Source: Paenibacillus terrigena DSM 21567
Lineage (GTDB): Bacteria > Bacillota > Bacilli > Paenibacillales > Paenibacillaceae
Direction: 5' to 3'
Length of the DNA stretch: 64,000 bases
Assembly: GCF_000374845.1 (NCBI RefSeq)
Contig: NZ_KB895429.1
Location: 1-64,000, forward strand
Under the pieces are notes generated by a model that ran no database searches, had not been told where the DNA came from, and saw only the letters and a list, made by a program, of their open reading frames with translations. Shown here piece by piece: positions 8,137 through 17,729 of this stretch. The translations under genes and the position numbers were made by a program. Within the stretch, counting starts at the first letter, position 1. Each line of letters begins with the position of its first letter.

Positions 8137-9696
8137 CTAGCTCTTGCTCAATATAGTGTTCGCTTCAAGCTCACTCAGCTGAATCGCCTTGCACATCGCT
8201 TTCGCTTTATTCAGGCATTCTGCATATTCCCGTTCGGGGACCGAATCAATAACAATCCCTGCTCCCGTCTGAATATGCGCCTTCGCATCTTTAAGCGTCA
8301 CCGTTCTAATAATTATATTAAATTCCATATTCCCATTATAGTCAATCCACCCAAAAGATCCGGTATACGGCCCGCGGCGAACGGGCTCGAGCTCCTCGAT
8401 AATCTCCATCGTACGTACTTTCGGCGCCCCCGTAATCGTCCCACCCGGGAATGTCGCGGCCAGGATATCATAAGCGTCTTTGCCTGTTGCAAGCTCGCCT
8501 TCAATCTCTGACACCAAATGCATTACATGAGAATAGCGTTCAATGGCCATCAATTCACTAACCCGAACAGACCCATAACGTGAGATACGCCCAAGATCAT
8601 TACGCTCTAGGTCGACAAGCATAATATGCTCTGCCCGCTCCTTCTCATTCGTACGTAATTCCTCTTCCATCTGAAGATCTTCTTCTTCCGTGTGCCCACG
8701 CCGTCTTGTCCCTGCGATAGGCCGTGTACTCACACGTCTCTGTTCTAGCTTCACGAGCAGCTCCGGTGATGCGGAGACGATCTGAAAATCAGGGAAGCGA
8801 AGCATTCCCATATAAGGGGAGGGGTTCACGAGACGCAGCCACTCGTATAATTGCTCCGGTGAGGAATTTACCCTCATGCTCTGACGAAGCGATAGATTAA
8901 CCTGGAATACATCCCCTTGTCCAATATATTGTTGGATTCGACGTACGGCTTCTTCGAAATCGGCCCGTGGGAATACCGTATCCATCCCTTCAAGTGTACC
9001 TGCGCCCTGAAGTAACGATTGACCTTCTTCTTGAAACATCGCCAATCGCCTCATACGCGTCTCTTCCTCCGATCCAACGCCTTGGTCCACCAGTTCATCC
9101 CATAATCGCTTCATCCGCTCTATACGCTCTTCCGCTGCGAGATACAACGAATTAAGCTTGTCCTTCGAATTCCGATCTCGATCCCATGGCATATGCACCG
9201 CACAGATCAGTTCCTGTGCCTCATGATCCACGATCCAGACCTCATCCATCCGCATGAACACATAATCGGGCAGATCCAGATCATCTGCTGCATATAACGG
9301 AAGTCGCTCTAGGGAACGAACGATATCATAACTGAGATACCCTACACAGCCCCCAATGAACTTCGGCGCGCCTTCGATCGTTGGAGCCTGATAAGGTGCC
9401 ATCCATTTCTTCAGAACAGATAGAGGTGCCCCTTCCAGCTTAACCCCTTCGGAAGTCTCCGCCAGATCTCCCTTCCCCCGAATAACCGAAGTCGGTGCAA
9501 GGCCAAAGAAGGTGTATCGTCCAACTTTCCCACTCTCAAGAACGAAAGAATACTCACTTGCAGCCTCCCAAGCCTTGCGCCATGATACGATACCCCGCTC
9601 CGCTTCATGCCATGGGAATCTGCGCACCATCGGCAGCACCGAATACGCTGCACTCCATTCTTTCCATTGCTCCCTTGTCGTCATTGTCATCTTCAC
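8137..9696 (-). CDS. pabB: Aminodeoxychorismate synthase component I
   Basis: PabB aminates chorismate to 4-amino-4-deoxychorismate with ammonia from PabA. An N-terminal anthranilate-synthase-I-like region (about 20-170) precedes the chorismate-binding domain with GDVFQVNLSLRQ, NPSPYMGML, RPIAGTRRRG, ERNDLGRISRYGSV and FPGGTITGAPKVRTMEII. The start is GTG preceded by AGGGGG; an ATG two codons later is possible. The motif PIAGT carries alanine where E. coli PabB has its catalytic lysine (PIKGT), which resembles TrpE. The neighbouring pabA and pabC nevertheless support a PABA role. It is the first gene of the pab-fol operon. Confidence 0.9.
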   Translation of the reverse strand: MKMTMTTREQWKEWSAAYSVLPMVRRFPWHEAERGIVSWRKAWEAASEYSFVLESGKVGRYTFFGLAPTSVIRGKGDLAETSEGVKLEGAPLSVLKKWMAPYQAPTIEGAPKFIGGCVGYLSYDIVRSLERLPLYAADDLDLPDYVFMRMDEVWIVDHEAQELICAVHMPWDRDRNSKDKLNSLYLAAEERIERMKRLWDELVDQGVGSEEETRMRRLAMFQEEGQSLLQGAGTLEGMDTVFPRADFEEAVRRIQQYIGQGDVFQVNLSLRQSMRVNSSPEQLYEWLRLVNPSPYMGMLRFPDFQIVSASPELLVKLEQRRVSTRPIAGTRRRGHTEEEDLQMEEELRTNEKERAEHIMLVDLERNDLGRISRYGSVRVSELMAIERYSHVMHLVSEIEGELATGKDAYDILAATFPGGTITGAPKVRTMEIIEELEPVRRGPYTGSFGWIDYNGNMEFNIIIRTVTLKDAKAHIQTGAGIVIDSVPEREYAECLNKAKAMCKAIQLSELEANTILSKS

Positions 9697-9799
9697 GATC
9701 TTGTCCCCCTGCGAACGGTCTATATGGACGAACTCCGAATACCGCGATATCGCACCACGACTTCGAAGCTCGATTCGAATGTCTTCTTATATGGTTGCT

Positions 9800-9805
9800 A
9801 GTATA
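9800..9805 (-). promoter_or_regulatory. Extended -10 promoter candidate for the pab-fol operon
   Basis: The minus strand reads ATGGTATACT, an extended -10 (TGn-TATACT), but only a poor -35 (TTATTT) lies 17 bp upstream. It follows directly after the cysK hairpin and would give a leader of about 95 nt before pabB. The leader also holds a GCGATATCGC palindrome of unknown meaning. Confidence 0.4.
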
Positions 9806-9824
9806 CCATGTTCTATTTGTGCAA

Positions 9825-9861
9825 ATAACCCTCTCTGCATATCGAATCGCAGGAGGGTTAT
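9825..9861 (-). terminator. Hairpin after cysK
   Basis: The stem ATAACCCTC / GAGGGTTAT (9 bp) is extended inside by CTGC / GCAG. The minus-strand tail is TTGCACAAAT, poor in T, so termination efficiency is uncertain; the plus-strand tail (CATTTATATTTT) is richer. It lies 32 nt beyond the cysK stop. Confidence 0.6.
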
Positions 9862-9893
9862 CATTTATATTTTCGCAATAGATCAATTTAAGA

Positions 9894-10832
9894 TTAGTTC
9901 TCGAAATTGAACAACGGTGTGCTGAGATAACGTTCGCCATTACTTGGGACGATCGCAACGACACGTTTGCCTGTTCCTAGCTCAGCTGCAACCTTCAATG
10001 CCGCATGAATCGCTGCACCGGAAGATATACCGACTAGAATCCCTTCTTCCTTCGCAACACGACGCGCTAGTTCGAACGCATCATCATTCTCAACCGTAAT
10101 GATCTGATCATAAATCTCACGATTTAGAATTTCTGGAATGAAGTTCGCTCCGATCCCTTGAATCTTGTGAGGTCCTGGTTTACCGCCAGAAAGAATTGGT
10201 GATGCCGATGGTTCAACCGCAACAATGCGAATATTCGGGAAGTTCTGTTTCAAGACTTCACCTGCGCCGGAAATGGTTCCGCCTGTACCGATCCCTGCAA
10301 TGAAGGCATCCAACTGACCATCAAGCGAGTTAATCGCTTCAACAATCTCAGGGCCTGTCGTTAGACGGTGAATCTCAACATTCGCTTGGTTCTTGAACTG
10401 TTGAGGAATAAAATAGCTGGGATTCTCGGCAGCGAGCTCTTCCGCACGACGAACGGCACCGTTCATTCCTTCCGCACCCGGTGTTAGCACCAAGTCTGCA
10501 CCATACGCGCGAAGCAAGTTGCGACGCTCAAGACTCATCGTCTCTGGCATAACAAGAATCGCTTTGTAGCCTTTCGCTGCTGCGACAAGCGCAAGTCCAA
10601 TCCCTGTATTACCACTCGTAGGCTCAATGATAGTGTCGCCTGGTTTGATACGGCCTTCTTTCTCAGCTGCTTCAATCATGTTAATCGCAATACGGTCTTT
10701 CACACTGGAGCCTGGGTTCTGATACTCCAGCTTCACGTAAATCTCTGCACTGCCTTCAGGCACAATGCGATTCAGGCGAACAAGAGGTGTATCTCCAATA
10801 AGGTCCGTAACATTCTGTACGATTCTAGCCAT
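9894..10832 (-). CDS. cysK: Cysteine synthase A (O-acetylserine sulfhydrylase)
   Basis: CysK makes L-cysteine from O-acetylserine and sulfide with PLP. The PLP lysine is in [11 protein letters not shown] near residue 44, the substrate loop TSGNTG near 71 and the phosphate cradle [10 protein letters not shown] near 178. Its 312 residues match the family. GGGAGG lies upstream of the ATG. In Firmicutes CysK also binds the repressor CymR. It has its own promoter and terminator, although it sits between the parvulin gene and pabB as in B. subtilis. Confidence 0.97.
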   Translation of the reverse strand: MARIVQNVTDLIGDTPLVRLNRIVPEGSAEIYVKLEYQNPGSSVKDRIAINMIEAAEKEGRIKPGDTIIEPTSGNTGIGLALVAAAKGYKAILVMPETMSLERRNLLRAYGADLVLTPGAEGMNGAVRRAEELAAENPSYFIPQQFKNQANVEIHRLTTGPEIVEAINSLDGQLDAFIAGIGTGGTISGAGEVLKQNFPNIRIVAVEPSASPILSGGKPGPHKIQGIGANFIPEILNREIYDQIITVENDDAFELARRVAKEEGILVGISSGAAIHAALKVAAELGTGKRVVAIVPSNGERYLSTPLFNFEN

Positions 10833-10867
10833 GATAATGCCTCCCAGTATTCATCAATTTATTATTT

Positions 10868-10884
10868 CCGACTAATTCAGTAGG
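10868..10884 (-). promoter_or_regulatory. Inverted repeat downstream of the cysK promoter (possible operator)
   Basis: On the minus strand CCTACT-GAATT-AGTCGG is an imperfect inverted repeat (one G-T pair) lying just after the cysK -10, where a repressor could block transcription. CymR is the known cysK repressor in B. subtilis. The match to its box is not close enough for me to assign it. Confidence 0.3.
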
Positions 10885-10898
10885 TTTAAATTAATATC

Positions 10899-10928
10899 AT
10901 AGTATCAAACCAGTAAAGCGGTTGTCAA
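10899..10928 (-). promoter_or_regulatory. Sigma-A promoter for cysK
   Basis: TTGACA (10923-10928) and TACTAT (10899-10904) on the minus strand with an 18-bp spacer (or ATACTA with 17 bp). It gives a leader of about 60 nt. Confidence 0.75.
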
Positions 10929-11009
10929 CACAATACATGAAAAAAGTACCAGATCTTTAAAATAACAGGCATATACCCAAAATCCACGCCTGAATTGCCT
11001 ACTAGGCAC

Positions 11010-11048
11010 AAAAAAATACTCTGTAAATACGATATCGTATTTACAGAG
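11010..11048 (-). terminator. Strong terminator after the parvulin gene
   Basis: Positions 11019-11048 are a perfect 30-bp palindrome (arms CTCTGTAAATACGAT / ATCGTATTTACAGAG), followed on the minus strand by TATTTTTTT. It lies 8 nt past the stop codon and ends the nadB-nadC-coaX-hslO-parvulin operon. Confidence 0.92.
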
Positions 11049-11055
11049 CACTTAT

Positions 11056-12027
11056 TCATTGGATCGCCAGATATTTCGAATCCAAGACTTCCACCCCATA
11101 TTTCTCAAGGAGATCCTGCTCGATTTCTTGCGAAGACTTTCCTTTCGTATGTGCAATCTCTTTGCGCGCCACGATGCGAGACTCCTCATCACTCATCGAT
11201 CGCGCTGCTATTCTGCCGTTCAACTGGATAATCGCGTATCCTTGCTTGAGCTTGACCGGACCATCGACTTGCCCAACCTCAAGACGCTTGGCAGAGGCAA
11301 GAATAACAGGGTCCGTAAAGGGATCATCCACATCAATAAGACCTAATTCGCCACCCTGATCCGACGAGAAGACATCCGTTGAATATTGTTCTGCTAATGA
11401 TGCAAAATCAGCATGATCAGCAAGTTGTTCCAGGATTTCCTCAGCTTCTTTCTTCGTATTCACCATGATCTGAGAGATGTTAAGCTGCTCAGGAGCATGG
11501 AATACCTTCGGGTTGGCCGAAATATAGTCGTTAATCTCGTCTTCCCGAACATTCGCATAAGCGATCATAATCTTATCCATGAGTAGCCCGCGATAGATAT
11601 CATCACGTACGCCAGCCCGTGTTAACCCAGCTTGCTCAAGCATCAGCTTATAATAGGCTTCCTCATCTTCGTACCCAGCCACCACACGCTTCAGCTCTTG
11701 ATCCACCTCTGTGGGTGTCACTTCAATGCCTAGAAGCACTGCCTCTTGATCAACAGCCTTCTCCTTCAGCATGTCATGCAGCATTTGCACGCCATATTTC
11801 CTCGACAGCTCGTGCTGCATCTGCCCTTCGGTGATGGAATCACCTCCAAGCCGAGCAATTATGCTCGAGGATGGCAATGAATCTTCACGCTGTGACGAGG
11901 CGTCTGAACCTTCCTGCTGCTTCGTCTCCGACGCCGACAATCGAAGCAGAATAATACATGATAAAATAACAACACAACCTACCAGCACCGTAACAGAAAC
12001 CCAAAGGCCTTTCTCCATCCTTGTCAT
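11056..12027 (-). CDS. yacD: Membrane-anchored parvulin-type peptidyl-prolyl isomerase
   Basis: The protein has one N-terminal membrane segment (about residues 8-28, VSVTVLVGCVVILSCIILL) with no lipobox cysteine, a SurA-like helical region, and a PpiC/rotamase domain (LNISQIMVNTKKEAEEIL to KQGYAIIQLNGR, about 180-290). It should act outside the membrane in protein folding. The frame is open to a TTG at 12060, but only the ATG at 12027 has a purine-rich site (GGGGAAGA) in front; the start stays uncertain. Position between hslO and cysK matches B. subtilis yacD. It differs from the lipoprotein PrsA-like gene at 40623. Confidence 0.82.
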   Translation of the reverse strand: MTRMEKGLWVSVTVLVGCVVILSCIILLRLSASETKQQEGSDASSQREDSLPSSSIIARLGGDSITEGQMQHELSRKYGVQMLHDMLKEKAVDQEAVLLGIEVTPTEVDQELKRVVAGYEDEEAYYKLMLEQAGLTRAGVRDDIYRGLLMDKIMIAYANVREDEINDYISANPKVFHAPEQLNISQIMVNTKKEAEEILEQLADHADFASLAEQYSTDVFSSDQGGELGLIDVDDPFTDPVILASAKRLEVGQVDGPVKLKQGYAIIQLNGRIAARSMSDEESRIVARKEIAHTKGKSSQEIEQDLLEKYGVEVLDSKYLAIQ

Positions 12028-12096
12028 TCTTCCCCAATATCCTTTTCCATCGTACTTCAAGACTGATCTAGCAGGTGGTACACCTCGTCATGCTTC

Positions 12097-12990
12097 TTAT
12101 TTCGTGGCACGCTCGAGCAAAGCAGCGAGCTCTTCACGGTTGAATTGGTACGGCTCATTACAGAAGTGGCAAATGACTTCGGCTTGTTCATCATCTGCAA
12201 TCAACTGTTCAATCTCAGATTTTCCAAGGCTGAGCAATGTCGTCTCTACCCGATCGCGCGAGCATTGGCAGCGGAACTGAATGTCCATCTGATCCATAAT
12301 CTGCACATCATCCACGATCTGGCGCAGCATCTCATCGAGATCCATTCCTTGATTAAGCAAAGTCGTTACCGTCGGAAGCACACCAAGTGCATTCTCAATC
12401 TTCGTAATTTCTTCATCGGTTAATCCCGGCAATAATTGAATAATAAATCCACCAGCTTCAATAACAGATCCGTCCGTATCCACGAGAACGCCAAGTCCTA
12501 CCGCAGAAGGCGTCTGTTCTGATTTGGCAAAATAGTACGTAAAATCTTCCGCGAGCTCACCTGAGACAATCGGCGTACTGCCACGGTAAGGCTCCTTAAG
12601 CCCCAAATCCTTAATCATGTAGATGAAGCCTTCGCGTCCTACTGCACCAGCAACATCCAGCTTCCCTTGCGCATTGCTCGGCAAATGAACATCTGGATTG
12701 TTCACGTAACCGCGAACTTCACCATACGCATTCGCATCGACTACAATCTGTCCGAGAGGTCCGTTCCCTTTCACTTGAATCGTCAGCTTCTCTTCACCCT
12801 TGAGCATCGCACCCATCATGGCAGCTGCCGATGCCGTACGTCCAAGTGCCGCTGTTGCAGTCGGATAGGTACCATGACGGCGTCTCAATTCGTCCACCAG
12901 TTGTGTCGTCCGTACAGCAAATACACGCACCTTTCCGTTATAGGCTGTACCCCGAATCAAATAATCTTTCTGTTGTCCTGCTTCTGTCAT
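12097..12990 (-). CDS. hslO: Hsp33 redox-regulated chaperonin
   Basis: Hsp33 holds unfolding proteins during oxidative stress and is switched on when its zinc cysteines oxidise. The C-terminal redox switch is visible as CQCS near residue 240 and CHFCNEPY near 273. N-terminal features such as YNGKVRVFAVRTT and TAALGRTASAAAMMGAML fit the family. GCAGGAGG upstream of the ATG at 12990 defines the start (297 residues); upstream in-frame codons to 13026 overlap coaX and are not used. It sits 28 nt after coaX, as in Bacillus. Confidence 0.95.
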   Translation of the reverse strand: MTEAGQQKDYLIRGTAYNGKVRVFAVRTTQLVDELRRRHGTYPTATAALGRTASAAAMMGAMLKGEEKLTIQVKGNGPLGQIVVDANAYGEVRGYVNNPDVHLPSNAQGKLDVAGAVGREGFIYMIKDLGLKEPYRGSTPIVSGELAEDFTYYFAKSEQTPSAVGLGVLVDTDGSVIEAGGFIIQLLPGLTDEEITKIENALGVLPTVTTLLNQGMDLDEMLRQIVDDVQIMDQMDIQFRCQCSRDRVETTLLSLGKSEIEQLIADDEQAEVICHFCNEPYQFNREELAALLERATK

Positions 12991-13018
12991 GTTCGTACCT
13001 CCTGCTCTGTATTTCCTA

Positions 13019-13789
13019 TTATGCATGCTGATTTCGTTGATAGATGAGACGCAAGCCCTCTAATGTCAGCATGGAGTTAATCTCATCAATCGATCGTGAC
13101 TCCTTCGCGATAAGCGCCGCTAGTCCGCCTGTGGCAATGACTTTAGGGTTCTCACCTGTCTCGGCTTTCATCCGCTCAACGATCCCATCGACTTGCCCCG
13201 CATAACCGTAGATAATCCCCGCCTGCATAGAGTGGACGGTGTTACGCCCGATGACGGATTTCGGCTTCGATAGGTCGATTCTCGGCAGCTTGGCAGCACG
13301 TTGATACAAAGCCTCCGTTGAAATGCCTAGACCCGGAACGATCGCTCCGCCCAAATAATTACCCTTCTGATCAATGTAATCAAAGGTCGTCGCTGTACCA
13401 AAATCGACTACAATAAGTGGCCCGCCATATTGTTCAATCGCGGAGACTGAGTTCACGATACGGTCCGCCCCCACTTCACGTGGGTTTTCGTAACGAATAT
13501 TGAGTCCCGTCTTGAGGCCAGGTCCAACAACGAGCGGCGTCTTACCAAGGTAAGTCTCGCACAAATGCTCCAGTGTACCCATGATCGGCGGCACGACGCA
13601 TGAGATAATCACCCCATCGATCGCACTCGTCTCCACACGGCCCATTCGGAATAAATTATGAATTTGAATGCCATATTCATCTACCGTTGCAGACCGATTC
13701 GTACTTAACCGCCAATGGTGCAGCAGTTCACGATCTTGATAGAGTCCCAATACGATATTCGTGTTCCCTACATCGATAACCAATATCAC
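13019..13789 (-). CDS. coaX: Type III pantothenate kinase
   Basis: CoaX phosphorylates pantothenate, the first step of CoA synthesis, and belongs to the ASKHA fold. Phosphate-1 motif [10 protein letters not shown] is at the start, [15 protein letters not shown] near 100, the phosphate-2 site [11 protein letters not shown] near 125 and the GGxxxALI-type site [14 protein letters not shown] near 220. It starts with GTG preceded by GGAGG, which overlaps the nadC stop, so nadC and coaX are translationally coupled. The 256 residues are normal. Confidence 0.96.
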   Translation of the reverse strand: MILVIDVGNTNIVLGLYQDRELLHHWRLSTNRSATVDEYGIQIHNLFRMGRVETSAIDGVIISCVVPPIMGTLEHLCETYLGKTPLVVGPGLKTGLNIRYENPREVGADRIVNSVSAIEQYGGPLIVVDFGTATTFDYIDQKGNYLGGAIVPGLGISTEALYQRAAKLPRIDLSKPKSVIGRNTVHSMQAGIIYGYAGQVDGIVERMKAETGENPKVIATGGLAALIAKESRSIDEINSMLTLEGLRLIYQRNQHA

Positions 13790-13791
13790 TT

Positions 13792-14658
13792 TTATGCCTC
13801 CGCCTTCTTCTCATTTAGATCTAGACTAATGTCCAAGGCTGCAACCGAATACGTTAATCCGCCGACAGAGATGACTTCAACGCCGCTCTCTGCTTTCTCA
13901 CGAATACTCTCAAGCGTAATTCCTCCGGATGCCTCGGTCACAATATGCGGCGCACGCGATTTCACCCGTCGTACCGCTTCCGCCATGCGCGATGGACTCA
14001 TATTATCGAACATAATAATATCCGCCTTCGCTTGCAATGCCTCTTCGAGTTGATCGAAATCCTCGACCTCAACTTCGATTTTCATGGTATGGGGAATGTT
14101 CATACGCGCTCGTTCGACGGCCGGTATAATACCGCCTGCACCCTTAATATGATTATCCTTGATCATGACCGCGTCATACAACCCGAAGCGATGGTTAGCG
14201 CCTCCACCAACGCGCACAGCATACTTCTCTAGTGCACGGTGGCCCGGTGTTGTCTTCCTCGTATCGACAAGACGTGTTGGAAGCCCCTCTAGCGCATCCA
14301 CGAACTTACGAGTTTTCGTCGCAATCCCCGAAAGACGCTGCATGAGGTTCAAAGCTAGGCGTTCCCCAGTCAAAATACTATGCGTACTGCCTTCAACAAT
14401 AATAAGTGTCGTACCTTTATCAACATATTGCCCATCTTCCACCTGCGCATAACATGTCAGTGTCGGATCCACGATTTCGAATACAAGCTGAGCCACAGGA
14501 ATCCCTGCGATCACACCCGCTTCCTTAGCGTGGATGATGCCCTTGGACTGTGCACCAACTGGGATCGTGAAGGCTGTCGTTACGTCACCCGTCCCGATAT
14601 CCTCCTGAAGCCATGCGCGAATCTGGTCGCGCAGTGCCTGATTATATACATTAAACAT
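13792..14658 (-). CDS. nadC: Quinolinate phosphoribosyltransferase
   Basis: NadC converts quinolinate and PRPP to nicotinate mononucleotide. Diagnostic motifs are [10 protein letters not shown] near 19, [16 protein letters not shown] near 99, [17 protein letters not shown] near 133, [12 protein letters not shown] and DNMSP with EASGGITLE. The ATG at 14658 has AGAGGAG upstream and overlaps the last codons of nadB by 8 bp. The longer open frame to 14760 lies inside nadB and is not used. Operon order is nadB-nadC-coaX. Confidence 0.95.
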   Translation of the reverse strand: MFNVYNQALRDQIRAWLQEDIGTGDVTTAFTIPVGAQSKGIIHAKEAGVIAGIPVAQLVFEIVDPTLTCYAQVEDGQYVDKGTTLIIVEGSTHSILTGERLALNLMQRLSGIATKTRKFVDALEGLPTRLVDTRKTTPGHRALEKYAVRVGGGANHRFGLYDAVMIKDNHIKGAGGIIPAVERARMNIPHTMKIEVEVEDFDQLEEALQAKADIIMFDNMSPSRMAEAVRRVKSRAPHIVTEASGGITLESIREKAESGVEVISVGGLTYSVAALDISLDLNEKKAEA

Positions 14659-16279
14659 GTTCAATTCGCTCCTCTGTAATGCCATGATTGCGGCGGCACA
14701 CGGTATGCTTGTGCCACGCCAGATCATCACGCTCAGGGTAATCCTCACGAGCATGCGCACCGCGGCTTTCTTCGCGCCATAATGCGGATTCCGTCACGAG
14801 TGTTGCGCATGTCAGCATGTTGGCAAATTCATATTCTTCACGTTTGGTTAAGCATGTATGATAAATCGGATATTGCCGTTTTAATTCATCCAGACCCTTG
14901 AGCAGCCCCGCAGCATGACGGCGTAATCCGGCATATCGCACCATCACCTTCTGCAGCTTCAACCGTCGTTCTACGATGGCCTGGCTTGGCACCTCCTTGC
15001 GGTCTTCCGTAAAGGAGATATCCATTGAAACCTGGGCCTGTGGTGACAACGCATTGATACGTTCGATAATCCGACGGCCGAATACAATCGCTTCGGACAA
15101 GGAGTTACTCGCTAGACGATTCGCTCCATGGACACCTGTCGAAGACACTTCACCGCAGGCAAAAAGCCGCTTCAAATTCGTCTCGCCGTTCAGATCCGTC
15201 TGCACGCCTCCCATCGTATAATGGGCAGCCGGAGCCACAGGAATCCAATCCGCAGCCATATCTAGCCCATATTTCAGACAAGTCTCATAGATGGTTGGGA
15301 AGCGATGCTTAATGAAGGCTTCGGATTCATGGGTAATATCGAGGAATACAAATGTAGAATTCGTCTCCTCCATTTCACTCACGATCGCACGAGCAACAAC
15401 ATCACGAGGGGCAAGCTCCAACTGATGATGGTACTTGTCCATAAATCGCTCGCCTTTTATATTTCGCAAGTAAGCACCTTCTCCGCGTACCGCTTCGGAG
15501 ATGAGAAACCTTGGAGCACCCGGATAACAGAGGGATGTAGGATGAAATTGAATGAATTCCATGTCTTGAATATAGGCGCCAGCCCGATATGCCATGGCGA
15601 TTCCATCGCCTGTCGCCACATCAGGATTCGTCGTATAACGGTACAATTGCCCTGCGCCGCCTGAACACAGGATCGTTGCTTTTGCCTGAACAAATACACG
15701 ACTGCCATCTGGTTTCTGAGCTAGTACGCCGATGCTTTCGCCATCATGTGTTATTAAATCAATCACGAAATGGTCGTCCCAGATATCAATCTTTGGATTG
15801 ATTTTGGCTTTCTCCGATAACGCACGAACAATCTCAAATCCCGTCGCATCCCCGTTGGCATGCAGAATACGGCGGTGGCTGTGCGCCCCTTCCTTCGTTA
15901 GCGCCAATTCGCCATCCTCCAGGTCGAACTCCGTACCCATCTTCATGAGCTGCCGGACCCCTTCCGGCCCTTCATGAGCCAGCACATGAACCGCCTCTTC
16001 GGAGCAAAGCCCTGCCCCAGCTGTTAACGTATCTTCCTGGTGATATTCCGGCGAATCATCATCTGCGATGACCGCTGCAATACCGCCCTGGGCATAACGC
16101 GTATTGCTGTCCATCAGCGATTTCTTCGTGATCATAATCACTTGATTCTGCTCGCTGGCTTTAATCGCCGTGAAAAGCCCTGCAATCCCAACGCCAATGA
16201 CAATAACATCCGTATCGATTCTCGGTAAATCTTGTAGAGAAAAATCAACCAAATACTGTGGAATCATCTTCATTCCCAC
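14651..16279 (-). CDS. nadB: L-aspartate oxidase
   Basis: NadB is the FAD enzyme that oxidises aspartate to iminoaspartate, the substrate of NadA. The dinucleotide site VIVIGVGIAGLFTA is near residue 25, SNTRYAQGGIAA near 57, the active-site region EFIQFHPTSL near 245 and CGEVSSTGVHGANRLASNSL near 363. The 542 residues are typical. The start is ambiguous between GTG (16279) and two ATGs 2 and 4 codons later (16273, 16267), with AAGGA or GGTGGG as ribosome site. Its partner nadA lies 6.7 kb upstream, separated by an ABC importer and a two-component system. Confidence 0.93.
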   Translation of the reverse strand: MGMKMIPQYLVDFSLQDLPRIDTDVIVIGVGIAGLFTAIKASEQNQVIMITKKSLMDSNTRYAQGGIAAVIADDDSPEYHQEDTLTAGAGLCSEEAVHVLAHEGPEGVRQLMKMGTEFDLEDGELALTKEGAHSHRRILHANGDATGFEIVRALSEKAKINPKIDIWDDHFVIDLITHDGESIGVLAQKPDGSRVFVQAKATILCSGGAGQLYRYTTNPDVATGDGIAMAYRAGAYIQDMEFIQFHPTSLCYPGAPRFLISEAVRGEGAYLRNIKGERFMDKYHHQLELAPRDVVARAIVSEMEETNSTFVFLDITHESEAFIKHRFPTIYETCLKYGLDMAADWIPVAPAAHYTMGGVQTDLNGETNLKRLFACGEVSSTGVHGANRLASNSLSEAIVFGRRIIERINALSPQAQVSMDISFTEDRKEVPSQAIVERRLKLQKVMVRYAGLRRHAAGLLKGLDELKRQYPIYHTCLTKREEYEFANMLTCATLVTESALWREESRGAHAREDYPERDDLAWHKHTVCRRNHGITEERIEHV

Positions 16280-16497
16280 CTATCCTTATACTAGAGTGCT
16301 GCGATGTCGCATCCTGTAGGATTTTATTTATGCTCTTCATCTCTTGTTCAATGATGTTCTTTTTATCACATATAAGCTTGGAATAATCACTTCCAAGCAT
16401 TCCGCATGAAACTGTATCTATTTTAATGCTGTTGAGAGCATAAATAAACCCCTTATCCAAAATACTTCTTCACAAAGTTTTAATATGCAAAACGCAG

Positions 16498-16525
16498 CAA
16501 AAAAGAGCACCTTCTAGGCGCTCTC
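16498..16525 (-). terminator. Terminator after the YesN-like response regulator
   Basis: On the minus strand GAGCGCC-TAGAA-GGTGCTC, with one G-T pair, is followed by TTTTTT. It separates the importer/two-component operon from nadB. The 218 bp between it and nadB (16280-16497) must hold the nadB promoter, but no convincing -35/-10 pair stands out. Confidence 0.8.
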
Positions 16526-16535
16526 TCGGTGATTA

Positions 16536-17729
16536 CTATTCATGTTGGGCATTACAATTGATAGAGCAAGGCTCATGCGCACGAAACTCAGAAGGGGTAA
16601 GCCCTGTTTTTTTCCGAAAGATTTGGGAGAAATGCCGGACATCCGGGTAGCCCACCCGCTCAGCAACCTCACTCACCTTCAGCTCCGACTCCCGCAGCAT
16701 GGCCATCGCACGATCCAACCGGATATCGGTAACATACGTTTTGAAGCCTTTTCCCGTCTTTTGTTTGAACAGTTGGCTGAAATAGACCGGGTTCAAATAG
16801 ATAACCGATGCCACCTTCTCCAGTGACAGCTCTGATGCATAGTGTGCAAGAATATATTGGAGCGCTACATTTACTGCATGCTCGCCGCCCGTCGCATAAT
16901 GATCATAGACCTGCGATGCAGAGTTCTTAACCATTTGCTGAACTTGCTTAGGGACACCTTCTACATCAGAAATCCGTCCCGAGTAGAGAACTTGAAAAGG
17001 GATCTTCAAATACCGTTTCAGATGGCTCCGCAATTGCTCAATTAGCGGGTTAAGTCCTTCTTCATGATTCAACGTCACAAGGCCTAACAGGCTTTTCGTA
17101 TCCATATTGGCGACAAACCCTTTACCCGCCATATCAATCAATTCCGTGAGTACGTTCTCAACGATGAAATGCTCCAGCTTCCTATTCGAGTCGCTCTCCA
17201 GCCGTACCATAACCAAATGGAAATGCGGATAATTGCCCGTAATCGGAGCTAAATCGATCCCGCCAATATCTAGACCAGCAGCCCAACGAGTGAGCAACCC
17301 TTCCCTCCAAAATCGCAAGTTCCGCTTCAATAGCTGGGTTTCCTGCGTTCTTTCATTTTCATGCGAAATTTCTTCCGTTAACTCTTGGATCTTGCTTACC
17401 AAGATCTCTTTACCAATCGGCTTTAGTAAGTAATCCTTGGCTCCAAGCCGAATGGCTTCTTGGGCATACGCAAATTCAGAATAGGCGGAAATTACCACCC
17501 ATTTGATGTGAGCATGGCGTTTGCGAGAGATCTCCATCAACTCGAGGCCTGTCATCCCTGGCATCAGAACATCGGTAAGGACCAGCATGATCGGAACATT
17601 CGTTAACAAGTCGACAGCTTCTTCAGGGTTGGCTGCTTGAAAGACGCGGTGCTCCGGAAAATTCTTATGAATCGTACGTTCGATCCCTTCTCGAATGATA
17701 AGCTCATCGTCCACGACTAGAATATTCAT
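16536..17729 (-). CDS. YesN-type response regulator with AraC DNA-binding domain
   Basis: A 397-residue cytoplasmic regulator. The receiver domain (about 1-120) has the acidic pair VVDDE, the phospho-acceptor Asp53 in LTDVLMPG and the conserved Lys in YLLKPIG. A variable linker follows. The C-terminal AraC double-HTH (about 285-385) shows YLNPVYFSQLFKQKTG and VGYPDVRHFSQIFRKKTG. It overlaps the sensor kinase gene by 4 bp. In Paenibacillus such pairs usually control the adjacent sugar importer; that target is inferred from position. Confidence 0.92.
   Translation of the reverse strand: MNILVVDDELIIREGIERTIHKNFPEHRVFQAANPEEAVDLLTNVPIMLVLTDVLMPGMTGLELMEISRKRHAHIKWVVISAYSEFAYAQEAIRLGAKDYLLKPIGKEILVSKIQELTEEISHENERTQETQLLKRNLRFWREGLLTRWAAGLDIGGIDLAPITGNYPHFHLVMVRLESDSNRKLEHFIVENVLTELIDMAGKGFVANMDTKSLLGLVTLNHEEGLNPLIEQLRSHLKRYLKIPFQVLYSGRISDVEGVPKQVQQMVKNSASQVYDHYATGGEHAVNVALQYILAHYASELSLEKVASVIYLNPVYFSQLFKQKTGKGFKTYVTDIRLDRAMAMLRESELKVSEVAERVGYPDVRHFSQIFRKKTGLTPSEFRAHEPCSINCNAQHE

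Noticed and set aside
16245-16460. 71-codon open frame (TTG start) upstream of and overlapping nadB
   Set aside because: It has no convincing ribosome site, ends inside nadB in another frame, and I recognise no family. More likely the nadB leader.
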